DNA of 37,306 bases, from the NCBI GenBank assembly GCA_001001345.1, contig LCKI01000005.1, forward strand, positions 1-37,306. The letters run 5' to 3'. Of the stretch, positions 31,124 through 37,306 are shown in pieces. A model generated the notes under the pieces. It saw nothing but the letters and a program-made list of their open reading frames with translations. It did no database searches and was not told the DNA's origin. A program made the translations under genes and the position numbers. Source of the stretch: Parcubacteria group bacterium GW2011_GWC1_45_14 (GTDB taxonomy: Bacteria; Patescibacteriota; Minisyncoccia; Moranbacterales; GWC2-37-73). Each line of letters opens with the position of its first letter. Within the stretch, counting starts at the first letter, position 1.

Positions 31124-31765
31124 TCAGTATGCCAATTCCTTCAATTTTTCTACCAAGTCGCGGGCATCGGAAATTTGAAATATCTCAAAACCAAGCCTGT
31201 CATAGGTTCCGCTCTTATCGATACGGTCATCTATGAGTAAAACATCCTTACGGGACAATTTTTTGCTACTCAAATAATCGTCGAAAAACGGTATGGAATC
31301 ATATCCGACATCGAATTTCAACACTTTCCTCTCGAAGGATACCAGAAAATCATCAAAATGGTCTTCCAGCCCCATCGCCGGCTTCGTGTGTTTCATGAAA
31401 GTATCCATATTGTCAGTAGCGATCACGCATTCGATTCCTTTGCTTCTAATCCTGCCTACCAACTCCAAGATTTCATCACTGACCAATTCCATACTCCTAC
31501 AGCTCTCCGCAAGATCCTCAAGGACCAAATCTTTCGGATATCCGAATTTTCCAGAAATAAGCTCAGCGACATATTCCTCTCCAAATTCCCCTTTCATCCA
31601 CCTATTAGCCAGAGATTTATTATCAATAAAAACGAAGTCCGTAATGTTTTTATGCCAACCATGCCTTTCATGTCCCGGGTCGGCCAATTGACTCCAAAAC
31701 AAAGAACCAGAAAGCGTTCCTTTCCAATCCAAAAATATCATCTCGTATCGTTTCTTATTCTTCAT
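31124..31765 (-). CDS. HAD-superfamily protein with altered motif I
   Basis: A 213-residue HAD protein. Motif I is FLDWKGTL: the nucleophile Asp13 is kept, but the second Asp of the usual DxDGT, which acts as acid/base in phosphatases, is Lys15. Motif II is CVIATDN (Thr117), a lysine for motif III lies at about 147-150 and motif IV is VLLIDDR (Asp179, Asp180). The helical cap covers about 25-100. The Lys in motif I argues against an ordinary phosphatase; a binding or regulatory role, or another chemistry, is possible. TATAAT at 31777-31772 places transcription almost at the ATG, so the mRNA may be leaderless. Confidence 0.82.
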   Translation of the reverse strand: MKNKKRYEMIFLDWKGTLSGSLFWSQLADPGHERHGWHKNITDFVFIDNKSLANRWMKGEFGEEYVAELISGKFGYPKDLVLEDLAESCRSMELVSDEILELVGRIRSKGIECVIATDNMDTFMKHTKPAMGLEDHFDDFLVSFERKVLKFDVGYDSIPFFDDYLSSKKLSRKDVLLIDDRIDKSGTYDRLGFEIFQISDARDLVEKLKELAY

Positions 31766-31771
31766 ATCCTA

Positions 31772-31777
31772 ATTATA
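31772..31777 (-). promoter_or_regulatory. -10 box of the HAD gene
   Basis: TATAAT six bases before the ATG at 31765; the -35 region would be the T run of the terminator in repeat copy A. Confidence 0.45.
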
Positions 31778-31794
31778 GCTAGTTTTCGGAAAAC

Positions 31795-31943
31795 AAAAAA
31801 CACCCTTTCGAGTGCTTTCAGGCGGAAGTCAAGACGACAAAATTTACCCTGTTAAATAATTTGCAAAGCAAATTCCTGCAAAGCAGGATTTAACTGGGTG
31901 AATCGCCGCTTATTGCGATTAGCCCTTGAATGTTTTTTCTGAG
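31795..31943 (-). repeat. Modular repeat, copy A (with three-way-junction module)
   Basis: 149 bp between the DsrE-like gene and the HAD gene. In minus-strand order: TCAGAAAAAACATTCAAGGGC, partial GCAATAAGCGGCGATTCACCC, a three-way junction (31846-31899), TTTTGTCGTCTTGACTTCC and a CACTC-GAAA-GGGTG hairpin with TTTTTTG. Junction helices are P1 46-57/88-99 (one T-T mismatch), P2 58-64/68-74 and P3 75-79/83-87 (offsets from 31800), with no unpaired bases between helices. A further 15 bases (to 31958) match the 16S 3' flank at 36482-36502. Confidence 0.88.
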
Positions 31944-31956
31944 ACATTTGCTTACC

Positions 31957-32277
31957 CTAAAACGTAAGGATTTTATCCGATTGTTCCACAATATCCATCA
32001 AATCCTGCATCGTGGATAAAGGGCAAACTTCCGAACCTTCCTTTTTTCTTGATTTGAGGCAAGTTCCGCAAGCGAACATTTTTCCGCCGTTATCCAGGAA
32101 TTTCCCTATCTCCTCCTTGACGTCATACTTTTCATCTTCAATTTCCTCGCATTCCACGCCTTTACCCAACAAGAACACTTTCACTTCGTGTTCTTTGTTT
32201 AACGAAAAATTCCCAAACCTGAAAACGTTCCAGACTGTTTCGGGTTCAGTCTGACTGATGATAATTCCTATCTTCAT
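31957..32277 (-). CDS. DsrE/DsrF-like sulfur-relay family protein
   Basis: A 106-residue protein of the DsrE-like fold. MKIGIIISQTEPETVWNVFR opens the first strand and helix, HEVKVFLLGKGVECEEI follows, and GGKMFACGTCLKSRKKEGSE carries Cys70 and Cys73, with Cys85 nearby. Such proteins shuttle persulfide sulfur or take part in redox control. The Cys70 position matches the conserved cysteine of the family. It lies downstream of two SHOCT-domain genes in the same direction, and its stop codon touches repeat copy A. Confidence 0.85.
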   Translation of the reverse strand: MKIGIIISQTEPETVWNVFRFGNFSLNKEHEVKVFLLGKGVECEEIEDEKYDVKEEIGKFLDNGGKMFACGTCLKSRKKEGSEVCPLSTMQDLMDIVEQSDKILTF

Positions 32278-32298
32278 ATTAATTTTTGAATTTAATGT

Positions 32299-32544
32299 TT
32301 ATTTTTTCAAAACTGACATCTTCTCTTCGAATTCTTCCTTGGATATCTCTCCTTTGGCATAACGTTCTTTGAGAATCTCCAAAGCATTATCATTCTTATG
32401 CTCTCCGCGGTTATGACCGCAACAGCCGTGACCCCCAGCGCCACGCACCAAAGCGAAAACGCCCCAGATAATCAGTCCCCAAAAGAGAAGCATAAAAATC
32501 CAACCAAAACCGAACCCGAAACCACCGAAATAGTTTCCCATCAT
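32299..32544 (-). CDS. Small membrane protein with SHOCT domain
   Basis: An 81-residue protein from the ATG at 32544; a GTG at 32580 would add 12 residues. A Gly/Phe-rich membrane segment ([19 protein letters not shown]) is followed by a His/Cys-rich spacer ([13 protein letters not shown]) and the SHOCT motif [25 protein letters not shown] domains are short oligomerisation modules at protein C-termini. The His/Cys spacer could bind metal. It lies just downstream of a larger SHOCT protein with an almost identical C-terminus, probably by duplication. Confidence 0.88.
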   Translation of the reverse strand: MMGNYFGGFGFGFGWIFMLLFWGLIIWGVFALVRGAGGHGCCGHNRGEHKNDNALEILKERYAKGEISKEEFEEKMSVLKK

Positions 32545-32586
32545 ATTTTTTATTAAGTTAATGTTTATATCAATTTGCACTATACA

Positions 32587-33225
32587 CTAGCCCAAATCCT
32601 TTTTCATTTTTTCAAATTCATCCCTTGAAATTTCCCCTTTAACATAACGCTCTTTCAATATCCGCATCGCTGAGTCATCACCCCCTCTTCCTTTCATCGT
32701 ACCGCTCCTGCTATTCATAATCAACCGACGAGCCAGCATAACGACGCCCCAGATAATCAGAAGCCATAGCATTATGGTAAATATGAGACTCGTGATGAAA
32801 CTGAACCATCCGCCTCCGAAGTTCTGCATCATACCAACCATAGGCATAAATCCGACACCGCCTACTGGAAGTTGGGCGTTCAAATCGCATCCACTCTGTC
32901 TTTTACCCAATGCTATGTGCATCTGCTCTACGCCATCTTCACCCATCATCCGAACCATCATTTGGTCCATTGCCTCGTGGGAACTGCCTGTCCATTGTCC
33001 CATAAAATAATCTCCCAGCAGTTCATAATCCTCATCGGACAAGCTCTGGCAAGTGACCTGTCTTGCTTGAAGCTTCTGCCATATTTGGAAACCCTCTCGC
33101 TCCTCTTCGGCTGTTTGGGAATTTTGTTGCACAGAAAAACCACCCATTGGCATCATTTGTGCCGACGCAGAAAATGCCATAAAAGCAATAACGACAACAA
33201 TTGCAGGCAATAGTTTATTTTTCAT
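32587..33225 (-). CDS. Exported membrane protein with C-terminal SHOCT domain
   Basis: A 212-residue protein from the ATG at 33225, chosen because a signal peptide (NKLLPAIVVVIAFMAFSASA) begins there; the upstream extension is unlikely. The exported part is Met/Gln-rich (REGFQIWQKLQARQVTCQSL, then MDQMMVRMMGEDGVEQMH), with two cysteines. A membrane segment (FITSLIFTIMLWLLIIWGVV) and the cytoplasmic SHOCT motif AMRILKERYVKGEISRDEFE follow. The abundance of Met might indicate copper or silver handling, but that is speculation. It is followed closely by the smaller SHOCT gene. Confidence 0.85.
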   Translation of the reverse strand: MKNKLLPAIVVVIAFMAFSASAQMMPMGGFSVQQNSQTAEEEREGFQIWQKLQARQVTCQSLSDEDYELLGDYFMGQWTGSSHEAMDQMMVRMMGEDGVEQMHIALGKRQSGCDLNAQLPVGGVGFMPMVGMMQNFGGGWFSFITSLIFTIMLWLLIIWGVVMLARRLIMNSRSGTMKGRGGDDSAMRILKERYVKGEISRDEFEKMKKDLG

Positions 33226-33266
33226 ATAAGTTATTACAAAATATCCAGACCATTCTTGCAATAAAG

Positions 33267-33295
33267 ATCCCGCGCACTGCAAGCAGGCGCGGGAT
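33267..33295. terminator. Long GC hairpin between two exported-protein genes
   Basis: ATCCCGCGC/GCGCGGGAT plus an inner CTGC/GCAG, almost perfectly paired, followed by TTTTCT on the plus strand and CTTTATT on the minus strand. It is probably the terminator of the gene ending at 33387. Confidence 0.6.
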
Positions 33296-33386
33296 TTTCT
33301 AGGGCCAATAATCACAAGCGCTGCCGACATACCGGCATATAGACATACCCCTGTTTCTCATGAAAGTCTACAGCAGTGCGATTTTG

Positions 33387-33998
33387 CTAAAAACTGAAAA
33401 CTGAAATCAGCCAATTCAAGAAGCTTTTTTGGGTATCCACGACCGTACCCGCTTCATCAAGCGTAACCTGGGATTCAACTTCTACGGGTATTAGGAAGAA
33501 TAATTTTTCATCCTTTTTAACCAATGCGATGCTTCCTTCTCTGGAAACCACCTCCCCATAACCTTCCACATATCTTATTGATTCCTCTGAGATTTCTTGT
33601 GAAGCCTCTGATTGCTCTGAAACCTCTGAAATTTCTTGGGTTTTGACTGACTGCTCTGAAATTTCATCTGAAGATTTTTCCGAAAGCTCGGTCGTGCTTA
33701 ACCCTGTGCTTGTCCTCTTAACTGATGGGACGGAAGAAACGCTAGGCTCTGATTTTTCATCATCCTGGGACTGCTCATCCTCGGAATCCTCATCGTCATC
33801 TTGAGACCCTTCATCATCTTGGGATTCTTCATTATTCTGAGAACCTTCATTTGAACCCGAAGCCCCGCTGCCTTCTTCCGCTGAACTGACATTTGTTGTG
33901 ACGATTTCCTTTGTAAAAACGCTGGCAAACAGAAACAAAAACAGGACCCCGATGGAAGCCAAAAGCACTCTTTCCGTCTTGAACTTTTTGAAAGACAT
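33387..33998 (-). CDS. Exported protein with Ser/Glu/Asp/Gln-rich low-complexity region
   Basis: A 203-residue protein with an N-terminal signal or anchor (10-28), a long low-complexity stretch (about 39-140; SQDDEGSQDDDEDSEDEQSQ, then repeated (V/I)SE(Q/E)S motifs) and a short C-terminal domain (YVEGYGEVVSREGSIALVKK, then QKSFLNWLISVFSF). The acidic repeat is probably disordered and may bind cations. The hydrophobic last ten residues could dock in the membrane. The function is unknown. TATAAT lies at 34044-34039. Confidence 0.78.
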   Translation of the reverse strand: MSFKKFKTERVLLASIGVLFLFLFASVFTKEIVTTNVSSAEEGSGASGSNEGSQNNEESQDDEGSQDDDEDSEDEQSQDDEKSEPSVSSVPSVKRTSTGLSTTELSEKSSDEISEQSVKTQEISEVSEQSEASQEISEESIRYVEGYGEVVSREGSIALVKKDEKLFFLIPVEVESQVTLDEAGTVVDTQKSFLNWLISVFSF

Positions 33999-34059
33999 AT
34001 TTTTTATTTTTCAATTAATTAGTAAAAAACTTAACTACATTATAGCATAAAAATGAAAA

Positions 34060-34785
34060 TCAAGAAATCTTATCGTTTCGGATGATGCAATGCTCTTTTA
34101 TATTGACATACCCCAAGATTCCAAGTGCCATCACTTCTGAAATCTCTTCGGTCAGTCTCATAAGATGCAGGACGACCTTGTTGCAATATTGCTCATAGCA
34201 AAACGTTATTCCAGAATTTTTTCCCACAAATCCATCCAGAAAATCTAAAAAAATCGCAAAGCCAAGAATAACCAAGGCTGTGATTATGGCTTTTTTATTT
34301 GCTTTCAGTGCATCTTTCCAAGTAAGCCAAACAAAAGCACCCAAAGAAAACGCGAGTAAGGGAAAGTATATGACAGTCCAGATATAGGAAGGGAAAAATG
34401 CCAAAGCAGAGGTATTATCGACAAAAAAACCGCTTACACGCTCGTGAAAATATGTAGCGTCGTCCATACTGAAAAAGAAAAAAATGATTGCGAGAAAATA
34501 CCAGATTTTTTGTTTATTTTGAAGATAGACGCTGAATGAAGAAAGTGCCACGAATAGCAAGGCTAGAGAACTTATCCAAGTCAGTGGAGTTTGCTCTCTA
34601 GTTGCCAAGAATATATCTCCAAAGACAGTTTTGGGATAGTAAAAATATGCCAACAAGTCAAGCAACAAAAGGACTATCACCAATAGGAAACCTATGCTGT
34701 ATATTCTTTTAATGAAAGTATCCGAAAAATACATATATCCAAATAAGTATATAAAAATTCTTAATTTAACTATAACATTTTTCAC
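34060..34785 (-). CDS. Polytopic membrane protein, unknown
   Basis: A 241-residue protein with about six membrane segments. Conserved-looking polar residues lie at membrane edges: FFFFSMDDATYFHERVSGFF and VLHLMRLTEEISEVMALGIL. These His/Asp/Glu residues recall membrane hydrolases or metal-binding membrane proteins, but no family is recognised. Met18 (34734) is an alternative start that removes a short polar N-terminus. The gene lies directly downstream of repeat copy B, whose terminator ends five bases before the ATG. Confidence 0.72.
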   Translation of the reverse strand: MKNVIVKLRIFIYLFGYMYFSDTFIKRIYSIGFLLVIVLLLLDLLAYFYYPKTVFGDIFLATREQTPLTWISSLALLFVALSSFSVYLQNKQKIWYFLAIIFFFFSMDDATYFHERVSGFFVDNTSALAFFPSYIWTVIYFPLLAFSLGAFVWLTWKDALKANKKAIITALVILGFAIFLDFLDGFVGKNSGITFCYEQYCNKVVLHLMRLTEEISEVMALGILGYVNIKEHCIIRNDKIS

Positions 34786-34789
34786 AACA

Positions 34790-34990
34790 AAAAAACACCC
34801 CCTGGCCGCGCCTGCGGCTTAACCGCGGGAGGCTTTCAAATGCTTTCAGGTGAAAGTCAAGACGACAAAATTTACCCTGTTGAATAATTTGCAAAGCAAA
34901 TTCCTGCAAAGCAGGATTTAACTGGGTGAATCGCCGCTTATTGCGATTCACCCCTGCGGAGTATAAAAGCCCTTGAATGTTTTTTCTGAG
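34790..34990 (-). repeat. Modular repeat, copy B (longest form)
   Basis: 201 bp, homologous to copy A. In addition it has the full hairpin GGGTGAATCGC/GCGATTCACCC (34924-34953) and an insertion of about 35 bases with CCGCGG/GGCGCGG-type stems in the terminator hairpin. The three-way junction (34874-34927) is identical to copy A except for one base in P1 (G for A at 34882), which still pairs as G-U on the plus strand but not on the minus strand. The GGGT at 34924-34927 belongs to both the junction and the hairpin, so the two are mutually exclusive. Confidence 0.88.
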
Positions 34991-35017
34991 CTGATTTATG
35001 GACCGAAATCCATAAAC

Positions 35018-35080
35018 CGACCGTTTAGATTCGTCCCATGTCCGAAGACACAGGAGTTCACCGTAACTCCCTAGAAAGGA
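35018..35080 (-). repeat. Copy of the 16S rRNA 3'-flanking spacer
   Basis: 63 bp matching 36541-36603 at 59 positions, including 47 identical bases from 35034 to 35080. It ends inside the anti-Shine-Dalgarno tail (TCCTTTCTAGGGAG on the minus strand), after which identity stops. Together with copy B it fills most of the 358-bp gap 34786-35143. Confidence 0.9.
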
Positions 35081-35107
35081 AATTGAATTTCGTGGCACAC
35101 AACAAAG

Positions 35108-35138
35108 ATAAAATTCCCTGAATATTTTAGACTCAGGG
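35108..35138 (-). terminator. Terminator of the MFS transporter gene
   Basis: CCCTGA/TCAGGG stem with an 11-base loop followed by AATTTTAT, six bases after the stop at 35144. Confidence 0.65.
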
Positions 35139-35143
35139 CTGAC

Positions 35144-36283
35144 CTAAGATATAACGATTTGTTTTTTCTCAAATTTCATAATCCTATACAATGGATATCC
35201 GCCAACCACGATAAAAGCCAGGACTGAAGCAAACATTATAATTGCTATTGAAGTTTTGTCTAATAAGAATCCGCTAACCGACATAAAAATCACAGCTCCT
35301 ACTCGTATAGTTAAACTTTTTAGAGAAAGGATACTGGAACGCATAGATTCTGTAATCGCTTCGTTCATATCTACAGTCAGTTTTGTTTCCAGATAGCCTC
35401 GCATAAAGTGGCTAATAAACATCCCAAAAAGAGCAACAGTAGGCAAAGTTATCCCAATCACCAAAACAGAACCGATTAAAACCAATGCCATCAAAACAAT
35501 ATTCAACCTTGAAAATTTTTCGTAAAACTTCACACCGCCAGCGATAAGTAATGTCGCAATTCCAATCAAAATTCCCCAAGAAGCGACATTTAATTCCAAT
35601 TCTAAAAATAAAGGATTATATAGCCACTTAAAGCTGAAGAAAAAGGCTCCTACAAGAGCAGAAACCATCATAATATTAAGCAGTTGCTTGCTTCTGAAAA
35701 GATACTTTATCCCTTCTTTTCCAAAACTGAAAATATTAGCTCCATCAGTTTTTCCCTTTGCTTTTATTTTGGTCGCTATAACAAGGATGGCTGCCCATAT
35801 TAGAAAGATAGCAGTTAAATATAATGGGATTCTAAGGTCAATCGCAGAAACAAATCCGCCGATTGAAACCGCTATGAACGTAATGATAATTCCGTATGTT
35901 TTTACCTGGGAAAAATCTTTTTTAAAATTATTTGATGCTGTATATAGAAGTGCGTTATCGCTTCCTGAAACCAGGGACCCGCCCAATGCCAGTAGAAATA
36001 AAGTTATGCCATAGAATAAAATTCCTCCTGAAAATGAAAGCAGGATATATGAAATAGCTAGAATTATATATCCCCAAAATACCGATAGTCTATGCGAATA
36101 ATAATCCCCGATAACCCCGGTTGGATACTCTAAGAGAACACTCATCACGTAATAAAATCCTATGAGTTGAAAAACATAAGCTGTGGGAATATCTCTGCTC
36201 GTCAAATACAAAACCATAGTTGCAACCCAAAAACGAGCAGAAAAAAATATATTGGCTAATTTTATTCTTGTTAAATCAGTCAT
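35144..36283 (-). CDS. Major facilitator superfamily transporter
   Basis: A 379-residue protein from the ATG at 36283, with 11-12 membrane segments. The longer frame from 36391 runs back into the rRNA terminator and is rejected. The loop after the second membrane segment, YPTGVIGDYYSHRLSVFWGY, is the MFS motif A equivalent (G-x-x-x-D-x-x-x-R/H-R). LGGSLVSGSDNALLYTASNN resembles the motif of drug or metabolite exporters. The substrate is unknown. TATTAT at 36295-36290 places transcription at the ATG, so the mRNA may be leaderless. Confidence 0.85.
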   Translation of the reverse strand: MTDLTRIKLANIFFSARFWVATMVLYLTSRDIPTAYVFQLIGFYYVMSVLLEYPTGVIGDYYSHRLSVFWGYIILAISYILLSFSGGILFYGITLFLLALGGSLVSGSDNALLYTASNNFKKDFSQVKTYGIIITFIAVSIGGFVSAIDLRIPLYLTAIFLIWAAILVIATKIKAKGKTDGANIFSFGKEGIKYLFRSKQLLNIMMVSALVGAFFFSFKWLYNPLFLELELNVASWGILIGIATLLIAGGVKFYEKFSRLNIVLMALVLIGSVLVIGITLPTVALFGMFISHFMRGYLETKLTVDMNEAITESMRSSILSLKSLTIRVGAVIFMSVSGFLLDKTSIAIIMFASVLAFIVVGGYPLYRIMKFEKKQIVIS

Positions 36284-36289
36284 AGTTAT

Positions 36290-36295
36290 ATAATA
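36290..36295 (-). promoter_or_regulatory. -10 box of the MFS gene
   Basis: TATTAT six bases before the ATG; the -35 region is poor. Confidence 0.35.
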
Positions 36296-36378
36296 CCACG
36301 GAGCGGAGTAGTAGTAAAAAATGCGTATAAACTCTACCAAAAAATGAATCGTTTCTAGGGAGTGGAGCAATATAACAC

Positions 36379-36402
36379 AAAAAACACTCAATAAAGAGTG
36401 TT
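36379..36402 (-). terminator. Terminator of the 16S rRNA transcript
   Basis: AACACTC/GAGTGTT stem followed by TTTTTTG on the minus strand, about 200 bases after the 16S 3' end. Confidence 0.85.
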
Positions 36403-36600
36403 CCTTGACCTACAGCAAGATGATACTATCGGCTTTTGCAAGCTAATAATCACAAGCTATGGTGGTTAGTCCTTTGTGTTATCTGAGACATTTGCTTACC
36501 CTTAGGTAAACAAGTTACCCGTCGCTCGAGAGCGACAGGTCGACCGTATAGATGTATCCCATGTCCGAAGACACAGGAGTTCACCGTAACTCCCTAGAAA
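36403..36600 (-). other. 16S rRNA 3' spacer without tRNA or 23S
   Basis: On the minus strand the spacer holds CATGGGA after the 16S tail, a hairpin GTCGCTC/GAGCGAC, GGTAA/TTACC, the 21-base block shared with copy A (36482-36502) and unique sequence up to the terminator. No tRNA-like fold or 23S start is seen. Confidence 0.7.

Positions 36601-37306
<706 letters not shown>

Noticed and set aside
36284-36391. N-terminal extension of the MFS transporter
   Set aside because: It would start inside the 16S terminator region and upstream of the -10 box; the family-like sequence begins at the ATG at 36283.

Overview
The window looks like a chromosomal segment of a bacterium from the Candidate Phyla Radiation (Patescibacteria), most likely Parcubacteria or Moranbacteria-like; the phylum-level assignment is inference. 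The evidence is a 16S rRNA gene that carries an insertion in helix 39, has altered bases at two near-universal sites and is not followed by a 23S gene; A-rich leaders without Shine-Dalgarno sequences in front of most housekeeping genes; many small secreted or membrane proteins without recognisable relatives; and palindromic repeats, one of them inside a coding sequence. The standard genetic code fits throughout, with TGA used as a stop. Nearly all genes are on the minus strand.

Layout. 1-1593: 5' part of secD, here carrying a parvulin-like foldase domain, then a small orphan gene and a Nudix hydrolase. 1699-5859: secA, a lipoprotein-like anchored protein and a ribosome hibernation factor. 5931-11521: a division and cell-wall cluster transcribed trmD-ftsW-murG-murC-murB, with a palindromic repeat inserted in frame in trmD. 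11809-14822: an orphan protein, the KH protein KhpA, a polyprenyl-phosphate sugar transferase and the RNase P RNA. 14916-19384: the elongation genes mreB-mreC-mreD-mrdA (PBP2). 19540-25554: small orphan genes with strong promoters and ribosome binding sites, a C39-like peptidase, a YggT protein and two lytic transglycosylases. 25599-28039: an RNA pseudouridine synthase and an arsR-thioredoxin-permease unit with a clear promoter and operator. 28109-33998: a candidate structured RNA, secreted low-complexity proteins, a secreted caspase-like peptidase, a HAD protein, a DsrE-like protein and two SHOCT proteins. 34060-37306: a membrane protein, an MFS transporter and the 3' part of 16S rRNA.

The genes cover protein export (SecA, SecD), lipid II synthesis and flipping or polymerisation (MurB, MurC, MurG, FtsW), lateral wall growth (MreBCD, PBP2), wall turnover (two transglycosylases) and surface polymer synthesis.

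The most unusual material is non-coding. (1) A modular repeat occurs at 31065-31123, 31795-31943 and 34790-34990. Its core folds into a perfect three-way junction and it ends in a terminator-like hairpin. Next to the largest copy is a 63-bp near-copy of the sequence just downstream of the 16S gene. (2) Two inverted copies of a roughly 135-140-bp element put a 22-bp palindrome and a -10-like box directly upstream of two unrelated genes. (3) A 111-nt AT-rich self-complementary insertion sits in 16S helix 39. (4) A two-hairpin RNA candidate lies just upstream of the arsR promoter. No searches or folding programs were run; homology calls rest on motif recognition.
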